Shown piece by piece: positions 7,979 through 16,530 of a DNA stretch of 64,000 nucleotides. A program made the position numbers and the translations under genes. Source of the stretch: Xanthomonas sp. DAR 35659 (GTDB lineage: Bacteria > Pseudomonadota > Gammaproteobacteria > Xanthomonadales > Xanthomonadaceae); assembly GCF_041242975.1 (NCBI RefSeq), contig NZ_CP162488.1, positions 1,726,001 through 1,790,000 on the forward strand. Direction: 5' to 3'. Numbering within the stretch: the first letter of the stretch is position 1; every line of letters begins with the position of its first letter. Under the pieces are notes generated by a model. It saw nothing but the letters and a program-made list of their open reading frames with translations, was not told where the DNA came from and made no database searches.

Positions 7979-8821
7979 TCAATCGTTGGCGGTGGACAGG
8001 GCACGGCCGCGCGCGGCCGCGGCGGCGATGGCGTCGGCGGTCAGCGCCTCGAAGCCGCCGGCCTGGAAGGTGTCGATCGCGGCTTGGGTGGTGCCGTTGG
8101 GCGAGGTCACCCGGCGCCGCAGTTCGCTCGGCGCCTCCCCGGATTCGGTGAGCATGCGCGCCGCGCCGAGCACGGTCTGCAGCACCAGCGTGCGCGCCGC
8201 GTCGGCCGGCAGGCCCTGGGCGATGCCGGCCGCCTCCATCGCTTCGGCGAGCAGGAACACATAGGCCGGGCCGCTGCCGGACACCGCGGTGACCGCGTCG
8301 ATCAGCGCTTCGTCCTCGACCCACACGGTGACGCCGGCGGCGGCCAGCACGCGTTCGGCATGCGCGCGCTGCGCCGCGTCGACCCCGGCCGTTGCGAACA
8401 GGCCGGTGACGCCGGCGCCGAGCAGGGCGGGCGTGTTCGGCATCGCCCGTACCAGGGCATGGCCGCCACCGAGCCAACGGTCCAGTTGCTGGGCGGTGAT
8501 GCCGGCGGCGATGGACACCAGCAGCGGCCGCTGCGCCAGCGCCAGCGTCGCCAACTCGGCGCAGACGCCGCGCAGCACCTGCGGCTTGACCGCGAACATC
8601 CACAGCGCCGCGCCATCGGCGGCCGCCGCCGCCGATGCGACCGCCTGCACGCCGTACTCGGCGGCCAGGGCCTCGCGCAATGCCGCCACCGGCTCGGCCA
8701 CGCGGATGCGGCGTGGATCGGCGCCTTGCCGGACCAGGCCGGCGATCAGGCTGCGCGCCATGTTGCCGCCGCCGATGAAGGCGATGTCGGCGCTGTGGGA
8801 GTCGGGAGAAGCGGAAGCCAT
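7979..8821 (-). CDS. proC: Pyrroline-5-carboxylate reductase
   Basis: ProC reduces pyrroline-5-carboxylate to proline with NADPH. The 280-residue protein shows the N-terminal dinucleotide-binding motif IAFIGGGNMARSLIAG, the middle motif VRAMPNTPALLGAGVTGL, and the C-terminal family signature SGSGPAYVFLLAEAMEAAGIAQGL with SPNGTTQAAI. The ATG at 8821 is the only start that keeps a normal N-terminus. It normally follows yggS directly in related genomes; here a secreted-protein gene (8952-9998) lies between them. Confidence 0.95.
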   Translation of the reverse strand: MASASPDSHSADIAFIGGGNMARSLIAGLVRQGADPRRIRVAEPVAALREALAAEYGVQAVASAAAAADGAALWMFAVKPQVLRGVCAELATLALAQRPLLVSIAAGITAQQLDRWLGGGHALVRAMPNTPALLGAGVTGLFATAGVDAAQRAHAERVLAAAGVTVWVEDEALIDAVTAVSGSGPAYVFLLAEAMEAAGIAQGLPADAARTLVLQTVLGAARMLTESGEAPSELRRRVTSPNGTTQAAIDTFQAGGFEALTADAIAAAAARGRALSTAND

Positions 8822-8951
8822 GGCGCAACACCGTCGCGAAGAGGGAGCGCCATGGTAGCGGCTGCGCCGCGCCGCGATGCTGCGCTGCGGCGCAGCCGGA
8901 GCGTGCGCGGTCAGAGGCGCCGGCCGCTGTGCGCGGTCCGGCGCGGTGGAC

Positions 8952-9998
8952 TCAGTTCGACTCGGTGAAGGCGATCGACGGCGTGCTGCCGCCGGCCACC
9001 GAACAACTGCCCAGGTTGAGGTTGTTGGTCTCGCCGGTGCTGCCGGCATTAGCCGCGCAGGTCGGGGCGGCGGTGGAGCCGTTGGTCGCCGCCACCTTCA
9101 CCGTGATCGAGGAGCCGGCGTTGAAGTTGGCGCTGGAACCGCCGGCGTTGCCGACCACGTTGAACTCGGCGTCCTTCCACACCGTGGCCAGCTTGACCAC
9201 GCTGTCCTTGGCGCTGACGCTGTAGGCGGTGCCGCCGTTGCTGAAGGTGATGGTGTCGTTGCCGTTGGCGGTGGCCGAGCCGGTCAGCTTGAGGTTGGCC
9301 AGTTGCGTGGCCGGCACGTCGGGCGCGCTGACCGCGTTGCTGTTGCGGTAGCAGTCCGAGCCGCCGCCGCTCATCCAGCCGCTGGGGCAGCCGCTGCCGT
9401 AGCCGATCAGCCAGTACTGCATGAACACCGCCGCCTGGCCCTGGGTCTCGTAGTCGGTGGCGTAGACGAACTGCTGCCACACGGTGCAGCCGGAACGGCC
9501 GCCACAGACGCTGGTGGTGGCGTCGTAGTTGGAGTTGATCTGCAGCGAATACTCGTTGGGGCCGAGGATGCCGCCGCCGCCGAAGGAGGCCACGCCGACG
9601 CCCTTCTCCGAGGTCACCCCGGTGACCTGCGGGAAGCTGCCCACGACCTTGCTGATCAGGCTGCTGGAGCGCAGCGCGTAGTCGTAGCCGTTGCCGGTGG
9701 TCTCGGTGGCGCCGAACAGGATCCGGTGCGGGACCGGATGCACGCGCCGGGTCAGGGTCTTGCAGACGTCCGTTTGCCACTGGGTGTCGGGGAAGCTGGC
9801 ATGGAAACAGCCCTCCGCCGGGGTCGGTTGATGCGCCATGGTCTCGCGCCAGGCGCTGCGCGCCTGCACTTCGGCCGGCGTCATCAACGCCTCGTCGTTG
9901 TTCCAGGCCGGCGTCGCCGTCGGCGCGGCCAGTGCCGCGGGGACATGCAGCAGACCGATGCAGCAGGAGGCAAACAGCAATCTGATCGATGCTTCCAT
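8952..9998 (-). CDS. Secreted protein of unknown function between yggS and proC
   Basis: A 348-residue exported protein I do not recognise. It begins with a signal peptide (MEASIRLLFASCCIGLL, cleavage likely after AALA near residue 24). The mature chain opens with APTATPAWNNDEALM. It is rich in Gly, Ser, Asn and Thr and has about ten Cys residues, suggesting disulphides in the periplasm or outside. The C-terminal third is built of short polar repeats like a beta-rich domain. The ATG at 9998 is preceded by GAGGT, a good ribosome site. A long AT-richer leader separates it from yggS, so it probably has its own promoter. Confidence 0.75.
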   Translation of the reverse strand: MEASIRLLFASCCIGLLHVPAALAAPTATPAWNNDEALMTPAEVQARSAWRETMAHQPTPAEGCFHASFPDTQWQTDVCKTLTRRVHPVPHRILFGATETTGNGYDYALRSSSLISKVVGSFPQVTGVTSEKGVGVASFGGGGILGPNEYSLQINSNYDATTSVCGGRSGCTVWQQFVYATDYETQGQAAVFMQYWLIGYGSGCPSGWMSGGGSDCYRNSNAVSAPDVPATQLANLKLTGSATANGNDTITFSNGGTAYSVSAKDSVVKLATVWKDAEFNVVGNAGGSSANFNAGSSITVKVAATNGSTAAPTCAANAGSTGETNNLNLGSCSVAGGSTPSIAFTESN

Positions 9999-10298
9999 CT
10001 GTGACCTCGTTCGAGCCGAGCGCATTCGGCGATGGACCGCGGAAGGCCCGCGGTCGGCGGTCATGGAACGCGGAGTGTTCGCTGCTGAAACGTGATTGGA
10101 TTAACGGTTCGCAACCCTGTCGCATGGTTCAGGAATCGGGGTCGACGCGAACCTTTCATGCATCGGAAAACGCCTGCGTTTTCAATGCGCTGCATTACGA
10201 CGGATTTCCGATGTCGGTGAATCGGATTTGAATCGCGCGTAGACATTTCATCGCCACGTCATGGGCGGTGCGGTAATGCGGCGCGGCAGCCAGGTTTT
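9999..10298. other. Intergenic region with a tight hairpin
   Basis: This 300-base gap between yggS and the secreted-protein gene is less GC-rich than its surroundings and probably holds the promoter of the latter. It contains a perfect 8-bp inverted repeat, GAAAACGC CT GCGTTTTC, at 10166-10183, which could be an operator or a small hairpin. Short open frames here look random. Confidence 0.5.
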
Positions 10299-10985
10299 CT
10301 AGCCGGCAACGCGCGGCAGGCGCGCGCCGAACAGCGCGGTGCCGACCCGCACCATGGTGGCGCCGGCGGCGATGGCGTCGGCGAAGTCGCCGCTCATGCC
10401 CATCGACAAGGTGTCGACCTGCGGATGGGCGCTACGCAGTCGCTCGAACAGCGCGCGCATCCGGACGAACGCGGCGTGGCGCCGTTCGGCCTCGGGCCAG
10501 GGCGCGGGAATGGCCATGAGGCCGCGCAGGGTCAGCGCCGGCTGCGCGGCGATCGCCGCAGCCAGCGCGTCCACGGCGTCGGGCGCGCAGCCGTGCTTGC
10601 TGGCCTCGTCGTCGATGTTGACCTGGATCAGGACGTTCAAGGGGCTGGGCGCGGACGCGCGCGCCTTGCCCAGTGCGGCGACCAGCTTGGGACGGTCCAC
10701 GCTCTGCACCCAGTCGAACAGCGTCGCCGCCAGGTCGGCCTTGTTGGATTGCAGGTGGCCGATCAGATGCCACTCCAGCCCGGTCCCGGCCAGCGCGGCG
10801 ATCTTGGCCGCCGCTTCCTGCACGTAGTTCTCGCCGAAGGCGCGCTGCCCCTGCGCGGCCAGCGCCGCCACGGCCGCGGCCGGCTGGGTCTTGGACACCG
10901 CCAGCAACCGCGCGTGCGGCCGCCCTGCGGCGTCGGCGGCGCGGTCCATGTCCAGGCGAATCTGCTGCAGCGGAGAGAGGGGCAC
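10299..10985 (-). CDS. yggS: PLP-binding homeostasis protein, YggS/PROSC family
   Basis: YggS-family proteins bind pyridoxal phosphate without a known catalytic reaction and help balance PLP and amino-acid pools. The 228-residue product is a single alanine-racemase-like barrel with the PLP lysine in LLAVSKTQP (Lys32), the GENYVQE motif, WHLIGHLQSNK, and the C-terminal LSMGMSGDF for phosphate binding. The start is GTG at 10983-10985. It is divergent from pilT, the same arrangement seen in Pseudomonas, and precedes proC in the same direction. Confidence 0.94.
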   Translation of the reverse strand: MPLSPLQQIRLDMDRAADAAGRPHARLLAVSKTQPAAAVAALAAQGQRAFGENYVQEAAAKIAALAGTGLEWHLIGHLQSNKADLAATLFDWVQSVDRPKLVAALGKARASAPSPLNVLIQVNIDDEASKHGCAPDAVDALAAAIAAQPALTLRGLMAIPAPWPEAERRHAAFVRMRALFERLRSAHPQVDTLSMGMSGDFADAIAAGATMVRVGTALFGARLPRVAG

Positions 10986-11014
10986 GGGCGGCGTTCCGGC
11001 AAAGGGAAGGGCGC

Positions 11015-11020
11015 TATACT
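11015..11020 (+). promoter_or_regulatory. Candidate -10 element of pilT
   Basis: TATACT matches five of six bases of the sigma-70 -10 consensus and lies 51 bases before the pilT ATG. The -35 region is poor, so an activator may be needed; the call is tentative. Confidence 0.4.
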
Positions 11021-11071
11021 GCCGGCCGGGGAATCATCCTTCCAGTCGCAGCCCAAGGGGAAAAGCAGCGT

Positions 11072-12109
11072 ATGGATATCGCTGAACTATTGGCGTTCTC
11101 GGTCAAGAACAAAGCGTCCGACCTGCACCTGTCCGCCGGCCTGCCGCCGATGATCCGGGTCGATGGCGACGTCCGCCGCATCAACATCCCGGCGCTGGAC
11201 CACAAGCAGGTGCACGCGCTTGTCTACGACATCATGTCGGACAAGCAGCGCCGCGACTACGAGGAGTTCCTCGAGGTCGACTTCTCCTTCGAGATCCCCA
11301 GCCTGGCGCGCTTCCGCGTCAACGCCTTCAACCAGAATCGCGGCGCCGGCGCGGTGTTCCGCACCATTCCCTCGGAAGTGCTGACCCTGGAAGACCTGGG
11401 CTGCCCGCCGATCTTCCGCCAGCTGATCGACCAGCCGCAGGGCCTGATCCTGGTCACCGGGCCGACCGGCTCGGGCAAGTCGACCACGCTTGCGGGCATG
11501 ATCGACTATATCAACAAGAACGAATACGGCCACATCCTCACCGTCGAGGATCCGATCGAATTCGTGCACACCTCGCAGAAGTGCCTGATCAACCAGCGCG
11601 AGGTGCACCGCGACACCCACGGCTTCAACGAGGCGTTGCGCTCGGCGCTGCGCGAAGACCCGGACATCATCCTGGTCGGCGAGTTGCGCGACCTGGAAAC
11701 CATTCGCCTGGCGCTGACCGCCGCGGAAACCGGCCACCTGGTGTTCGGCACCCTGCACACCAGTTCGGCGGCCAAGACCATCGACCGCATCATCGACGTG
11801 TTCCCCGCCGGCGAGAAGCCGATGGTGCGCTCGATGCTGTCCGAATCGCTGCGCGCGGTGATCTCGCAGGCGCTGCTGAAGAAGGTCGGCGGCGGCCGCA
11901 CCGCGGCCTGGGAAATCATGGTCGGCACCCCCGCCATCCGCAACCTGATCCGCGAGGACAAGGTGGCGCAGATGTACTCGGCGATCCAGACCGGCCAGCA
12001 GAACGGCATGCAGACCCTGGACCAGCACCTGCAGGACCTGGTCAAGCGCAGCCTGATCACCCGCAACCAGGCGCGCGAGTACGCCAAGGACAAGCGCATC
12101 TTCGAGTAG
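11072..12109 (+). CDS. pilT: Type IV pilus retraction ATPase PilT
   Basis: PilT is the hexameric ATPase that depolymerises type IV pili and powers twitching motility. The 345-residue protein has the N-terminal domain MDIAELLAFSVKNKASDLHLS, Walker A GPTGSGKST at residues 130-138, the His box ETGHLVFGTLHTSSA, and the PilT-specific C-terminal AIRNLIRE motif. It is divergent from yggS and precedes pilU by 137 bases of repeat-like sequence. Both its length and its motifs are those of a complete PilT. Confidence 0.97.
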   Translation: MDIAELLAFSVKNKASDLHLSAGLPPMIRVDGDVRRINIPALDHKQVHALVYDIMSDKQRRDYEEFLEVDFSFEIPSLARFRVNAFNQNRGAGAVFRTIPSEVLTLEDLGCPPIFRQLIDQPQGLILVTGPTGSGKSTTLAGMIDYINKNEYGHILTVEDPIEFVHTSQKCLINQREVHRDTHGFNEALRSALREDPDIILVGELRDLETIRLALTAAETGHLVFGTLHTSSAAKTIDRIIDVFPAGEKPMVRSMLSESLRAVISQALLKKVGGGRTAAWEIMVGTPAIRNLIREDKVAQMYSAIQTGQQNGMQTLDQHLQDLVKRSLITRNQAREYAKDKRIFE

Positions 12110-12111
12110 CC

Positions 12112-12238
12112 GGGAATCGGGAGTGGGGAATTGGGAATGGGAAGAGCAAGAGCAGGAGCAAACAGCCCATCCTTTCCACTTCCGGATGCCCGCTGTTGCG
12201 ATTCCCGATTCTCCATTCCCGATTCCCGGCTCCGAAGG
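12112..12238. repeat. GGGAATCG-type inverted intergenic repeat between pilT and pilU
   Basis: The left part is a degenerate run of GGGAATCGGGAGTGGGG-like heptads (12113-12140). The right part is its complement, GATTCCCGATTCTCCATTCC and following (12200-12228), so the gap can fold back on itself. Related runs occur at 50556-50780, 60605-60637 and 41899-41922. It may modulate pilU expression. Confidence 0.65.
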
Positions 12239-12246
12239 AGCACGCC

Positions 12247-13377
12247 ATGAGCACCATCGACTTCACTTCCTTCCTGAAACTGATGGCGCACCAGAAGGCG
12301 TCGGATCTGTTCATCACCTCGGGCATGCCGCCGGCGATCAAGGTGCACGGCAAGATCACGCCGATCACGCAGACGCCGCTGACCTCGCAGCAGAGCCGCG
12401 ACCTGGTGCTGAACGTGATGACCCCGGCGCAGCGCGAGGAGTTCGAGAAGACCCACGAGTGCAATTTCGCCATCGGCGTGGCCGGGGTCGGGCGCTTCCG
12501 CGTCAGCTGCTTCTACCAGCGCAACCAGGTCGGCATGGTGCTGCGCCGGATCGAGACGCGCATTCCCACCGTCGACGAGCTGAACCTGCCGCCGGTGATC
12601 AAGACCCTGGCGATGACCAAGCGCGGCATCATCATCTTCGTCGGCGCCACCGGCACCGGCAAGTCGACCTCGCTGGCGGCGATGATCGGCTACCGCAACC
12701 AGAATTCCACCGGCCACATCATCACCATCGAGGACCCGATCGAGTTCGTGCACAAGCACGAGGGTTGCATCATCACCCAGCGCGAGGTCGGCATCGATAC
12801 CGACAGCTGGGAGAACGCGCTGAAGAACACCCTGCGCCAGGCGCCGGACGTGATCATGATCGGCGAGGTGCGCACCCGCGAGGGCATGGACCATGCCATC
12901 TCCTTCGCCGAAACCGGCCACCTCGTGCTGTGCACCCTGCACGCCAACAACGCCAACCAGGCGATGGACCGCATCATCAACTTCTTCCCCGAGGACCGCC
13001 GCAGCCAGTTGCTGATGGACCTGTCGCTTAACCTGCGCGGCGTGGTCGCGCAGCAGCTGATCCCGACCCCGGACGGCAAGGGCCGGCGCGTGGCGATGGA
13101 GATCATGCTCGGCACGCCGCTGGTGCAGGACTACATCCGCGAGGGCGAGATCCACAAGCTCAAGGACGTGATGAAGGAGTCCACCAACCTGGGCATGAAG
13201 ACCTTCGACCAGAGCCTGTTCGAGCTGTACCAGGCCGGCGAGATCAGCTACGAGGACGCGCTGCGCCACGCCGATTCGCAGAACGAGGTGCGGCTGCGCA
13301 TCAAGCTGGCCCAGGGCGGCGACGCCAAGACCCTGGCGCAGGGGCTGGACGGGGTGGAGATCGCCGAGGTGCGCTGA
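12247..13377 (+). CDS. pilU: PilT-like ATPase PilU
   Basis: PilU is the accessory retraction ATPase that works with PilT at the type IV pilus base. The 376-residue product has the same layout: KASDLFITSGMPPAIK near the N-terminus, Walker A GATGTGKST at residues 133-141, the Asp/Glu-box region IITIEDPIEFVHKHEG, and the His box ETGHLVLCTLHANNA. The C-terminal tail after EISYEDALRHADS is longer than in PilT, as usual for PilU. The start ATG follows GAAGGAG. Together with pilT it forms the retraction motor pair. Confidence 0.96.
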   Translation: MSTIDFTSFLKLMAHQKASDLFITSGMPPAIKVHGKITPITQTPLTSQQSRDLVLNVMTPAQREEFEKTHECNFAIGVAGVGRFRVSCFYQRNQVGMVLRRIETRIPTVDELNLPPVIKTLAMTKRGIIIFVGATGTGKSTSLAAMIGYRNQNSTGHIITIEDPIEFVHKHEGCIITQREVGIDTDSWENALKNTLRQAPDVIMIGEVRTREGMDHAISFAETGHLVLCTLHANNANQAMDRIINFFPEDRRSQLLMDLSLNLRGVVAQQLIPTPDGKGRRVAMEIMLGTPLVQDYIREGEIHKLKDVMKESTNLGMKTFDQSLFELYQAGEISYEDALRHADSQNEVRLRIKLAQGGDAKTLAQGLDGVEIAEVR

Positions 13378-13536
13378 GCCGGTCCGGGCGGCGACTGCCA
13401 GGGCGGGCGCAGGGCGGGATGACGGGACGTCAACGCGACACCGGTTATATCCAGCTGCGTCCACGGGTATCGTGTTTTCAGACAAATGCTCGCCGGGGTC
13501 CGCCAGGACTCTTCAACCCAAGGGAGGGAAGTCCGC

Positions 13537-14799
13537 GTGAACGACGTGCCTGAAGTGCTCTGGTCGACACAGCCGCATGCCGGCTACTACATCAATTCGG
13601 TCGCGGTGTCCGGCGATGGCGACGTCATCGCCGCCGGCACCTTCTTCCACGAGTACGGCGGCGCGTCGCAGAGCGACGGGCTGGACGCCGTGCCCGTCGA
13701 ACAGCGCAAGATCGCCGAGCGCATGGCGCCCGCGGCCACGCGCAGCGATGTGCGCGGCAATCAGGACGGGTGCTTCGGCACCTACGTCTGGGATCGCCAG
13801 GGCAAGCCGCTGCTGACCAAGGAATTCGAGGGCTGGCAGGGCGTGTACTGGGTCGATGTCGCGGCGAACGGCAGCACCGTCGCCAGTTGCGGCTGGAAGA
13901 GCCAGCAGCCGTATGCGGGCTTCATCGGGGCCTGGTCGGTGCCCGACGGCGAGGAACTGCTGTCGTATCCGCTTCCCGGCCGCGGCAACATGGTGTCGCT
14001 GGATGGGCGCGGGCAGACCCTGCTGGCCGGTGCCGATCAGGGCTATCTGTTCTGTCGCGTCGGCGCCGCGGCCTTCGCCGCGCCTGTGGGCATCGCGCTG
14101 AGCGCAACCGGCGATACCGTCGTCGCCACCGGCATCGCGGTCGACGGCAGCATCGGGCTGGTGGCCAGCTATCACGGCGAGATCATCCTGTTCTCGATCG
14201 CGTCCGGACAACCGGCGGCGCTGGCGCGCTGGCAGTTGCCCAACGGCGCCTACACTCATGCCGCGGCGCTGTCCGGCGATGGGCGCAGGGCCTATGCCGG
14301 CGCCAGCGACGGCACGCTGTACGCGTTCGACGTGGCCGCGTTCCAGGGGGCGCCCGCACCGGCCTGGAGCGTGGGCGTCCCCGGTGGCGCCAAGACCATC
14401 TACGGGCTGGCCTGCGATGGCGCCGGCGACAAGGTCGCGATCGCCGGCAACGTCGCCCAGGGCGGCATCGTCGCCGTGTTTGCCGACACCGGCAGCGCGG
14501 CGCACCTGCAGTGGCAAGCGCCCAGCCAGCACTCGCCCAATTGCCTGGCGTTCGACCCCGGCGGGCGCTGGCTGGCGCTGGCCGATGGCCACCCCGACGG
14601 CACGCCCGGCGGCTTCACCCTCTGGGACGCGGTCGACGGCACGCTGCAATGGAACTTTGCCGCGGGCAACATGAGCTGGCCGATCCGCCTGTGCGGCGAT
14701 GCGTCGGTGGTGGTTGGCGGCAGCGACGACAGCACGGTCACGGCCTTCGTCGGCCCCGGTGCGGCGCGCGTGGGGGGGCGGCCGGAGACGGATGGATGA
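13537..14799 (+). CDS. Predicted beta-propeller (WD40/PQQ-like repeat) protein coupled to a diguanylate cyclase
   Basis: A 420-residue protein with repeated four-stranded blades such as YINSVAVSGDGDVIAAGT, YTHAAALSGDGRRAYAGASDG and YGLACDGAGDKVAIAGN, i.e. a WD40-like or PQQ-like propeller. No signal peptide or membrane segment is seen, so it is probably cytoplasmic. I chose the GTG at 13537 because AGGGAGGG lies about 10 bases before it; an ATG at 13486 is possible. Its stop overlaps the ATG of the downstream MASE1-GGDEF gene (ATGA), so it probably acts with that enzyme as sensor or scaffold. Function is inferred only from this coupling. Confidence 0.72.
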   Translation: MNDVPEVLWSTQPHAGYYINSVAVSGDGDVIAAGTFFHEYGGASQSDGLDAVPVEQRKIAERMAPAATRSDVRGNQDGCFGTYVWDRQGKPLLTKEFEGWQGVYWVDVAANGSTVASCGWKSQQPYAGFIGAWSVPDGEELLSYPLPGRGNMVSLDGRGQTLLAGADQGYLFCRVGAAAFAAPVGIALSATGDTVVATGIAVDGSIGLVASYHGEIILFSIASGQPAALARWQLPNGAYTHAAALSGDGRRAYAGASDGTLYAFDVAAFQGAPAPAWSVGVPGGAKTIYGLACDGAGDKVAIAGNVAQGGIVAVFADTGSAAHLQWQAPSQHSPNCLAFDPGGRWLALADGHPDGTPGGFTLWDAVDGTLQWNFAAGNMSWPIRLCGDASVVVGGSDDSTVTAFVGPGAARVGGRPETDG

Positions 14800-16295
14800 C
14801 AGGCTGGGACGCCGAGGCGCCGCCCCGCATGCGCGCCGCGGCGCCGCGCCGTCCCGGCGCGCTGCTGATGCTGTCGGTCGTGCTGGTGGCGGCGTGGCTG
14901 GCGGGCTTCGAGTTGGCGCGGGTGCTGGGCTACCAGGCGCATGCGAGCCTGTGGTTCCCGCCGGTGGCGGTGACGCTCGCCGCCTTCATGGTGCTGGGCT
15001 GGCGCGGCGCGCCGGCGATCGCGATCGCGTGCGTGCTGGCCACGCTGCTCAGCTTCTATCGCACGAGCGGCCACGCGGCCGTCCCTGATCGGGCGGTCCT
15101 GGGCTACGCGCTGCTGTTCACCGCGCAACAGTTCTGCATCTGGGGTGGCTTGGCCTGGCTGCTGCGCCGGGTCGGTCAGGGGATGTCCTCGACCAGCCTG
15201 CCGCGCGCGGTCACCTACTTCATCCTGGGCGGCGGGGTAGCCTCGCTGTTGTCCGCCTGCCTGGGCGGCGCCGGGTTGGTCGTCACCGGCGCCATCGACC
15301 TGCCGACCATGTTCGCCCAGTCGATCCCATGGGCGATCGGCGACTACGCCGGCCTGCTGGCGCTCGGGCCGTTGGCGATCCTCGCGGTGCTGCGGCTGGC
15401 CGAGGCCCTGGGCATCGCGCCGCGGCCCGGCATCCCGCGTCTGTCGGGGATGATCGCGCCGAGCGGAAGCGCCACCGGCTATCTGGTCAAGCTCGGGCTG
15501 CTGCTCGGCGTCACCCTGGTGGTGATGTGGCTGGCGGCCGCGTTGCCGCGCCAGCCGGCGGTGGTGTTCGCGTTGTTCGTGGTGGTGGTGATCCAGTTGT
15601 GGATCGTACATACCCACGGGATGCTGCAGGCGTTGGTGGCGATCGCCGCCTTCAGCCTGCTGATCGCCCTGGCCACGCCGCTGCTGCGGCTGGAGGCGCA
15701 GGCGCTGGCGCTGCAGTTCGCCATGATCAGCCTGGCGGCGAACAGCTACTTCGGCCTGGCCGTCCCCGGGCTCTACGCCGACAACACGCGGCTGCGCCAT
15801 GCGCTGGTGCGCGATCCGGTGACCGGGGCGCTGTCGCGGACCGGATTCCTGGAGCAGGTGCTCAACGATCTGCAACTGGTCGCGGAAGAGCCGCGTCCGT
15901 TGGCGGTGATCGTCGCCGACATGGACAACCTCAAGGCGATCAACGACCAGTTCGGGCACGCCGCCGGCGATGCCGCCTTGCGCGCCTTCGTCTGGCGCTG
16001 CCGGAGCTGCCTGCGGCCGGGCCAATTGCTTGGCCGCCGCGGCGGCGACGAGTTCGCGCTGTACCTGCCGCTGACCACGCCGGAGCGCGCGCGTGGGCTG
16101 ATCGATGCGCTGCGCGCGGCGCTGGCCAAGCCCGGCGAGGACGACGGGTTCGCAACCGGGCTGTCGGCCAGCTTCGGCCTGGCCCTGTGCAACCGGCGGG
16201 ATCTGGATGCGGAGGCGCTGGAGGAACTGCTCGAACGCGCCGACGCGGCGATGTACGCGGACAAGCGCAAGCATCGCGCCGTGGCGGTGCGCTGA
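14796..16295 (+). CDS. MASE1-domain membrane diguanylate cyclase (GGDEF)
   Basis: A 499-residue membrane enzyme predicted to make cyclic di-GMP from two GTP. Residues 20-320 hold about eight to ten hydrophobic segments in the MASE1 sensor style (ASLWFPPVAVTLAA, SIPWAIGDYAGLLALGPLAI). The C-terminal GGDEF domain has DPVTGALSRTGF, DMDNLKAINDQFGHAAGD and the signature GGDEF at residues 416-420. The upstream inhibitory-site position reads RPGQ (407-410) rather than RxxD, so product inhibition may be absent. It is translationally coupled to the beta-propeller gene. There is no EAL domain. Confidence 0.9.
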   Translation: MTGWDAEAPPRMRAAAPRRPGALLMLSVVLVAAWLAGFELARVLGYQAHASLWFPPVAVTLAAFMVLGWRGAPAIAIACVLATLLSFYRTSGHAAVPDRAVLGYALLFTAQQFCIWGGLAWLLRRVGQGMSSTSLPRAVTYFILGGGVASLLSACLGGAGLVVTGAIDLPTMFAQSIPWAIGDYAGLLALGPLAILAVLRLAEALGIAPRPGIPRLSGMIAPSGSATGYLVKLGLLLGVTLVVMWLAAALPRQPAVVFALFVVVVIQLWIVHTHGMLQALVAIAAFSLLIALATPLLRLEAQALALQFAMISLAANSYFGLAVPGLYADNTRLRHALVRDPVTGALSRTGFLEQVLNDLQLVAEEPRPLAVIVADMDNLKAINDQFGHAAGDAALRAFVWRCRSCLRPGQLLGRRGGDEFALYLPLTTPERARGLIDALRAALAKPGEDDGFATGLSASFGLALCNRRDLDAEALEELLERADAAMYADKRKHRAVAVR

Positions 16296-16530
16296 GCGGG
16301 GTTCCCGGTCTTGTTTCAGCCGGAGCTTCGCGCCGGACCCTCGCCCCAATCCCGCTCTCTCCGCGCCCCGGTCCGCGCTTGCGGCGTGGGCGCTGCAGGG
16401 CGCGCGCCGGTAGTGCGAAGCCGCACCCGGTCGTCTCGATGGGAGCGGGCCTTCGTGCTTTCCTTCTCCTCTACGATAGAAGATGCCCCGAAGGGGCGGA
16501 TGAGGGTGCGGTCAGCCGGGAATGCCACCC
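16296..16530. other. Intergenic spacer with a small GC hairpin
   Basis: The gap after the cyclase contains GCCCCGAAGGGGC (16485-16497), a 5-bp stem with a 3-base loop. It is flanked by CCCTCGCCCC- and GGATGAGGGTG-type sequence that looks like a dispersed Xanthomonas repeat. No gene is evident. Confidence 0.45.
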
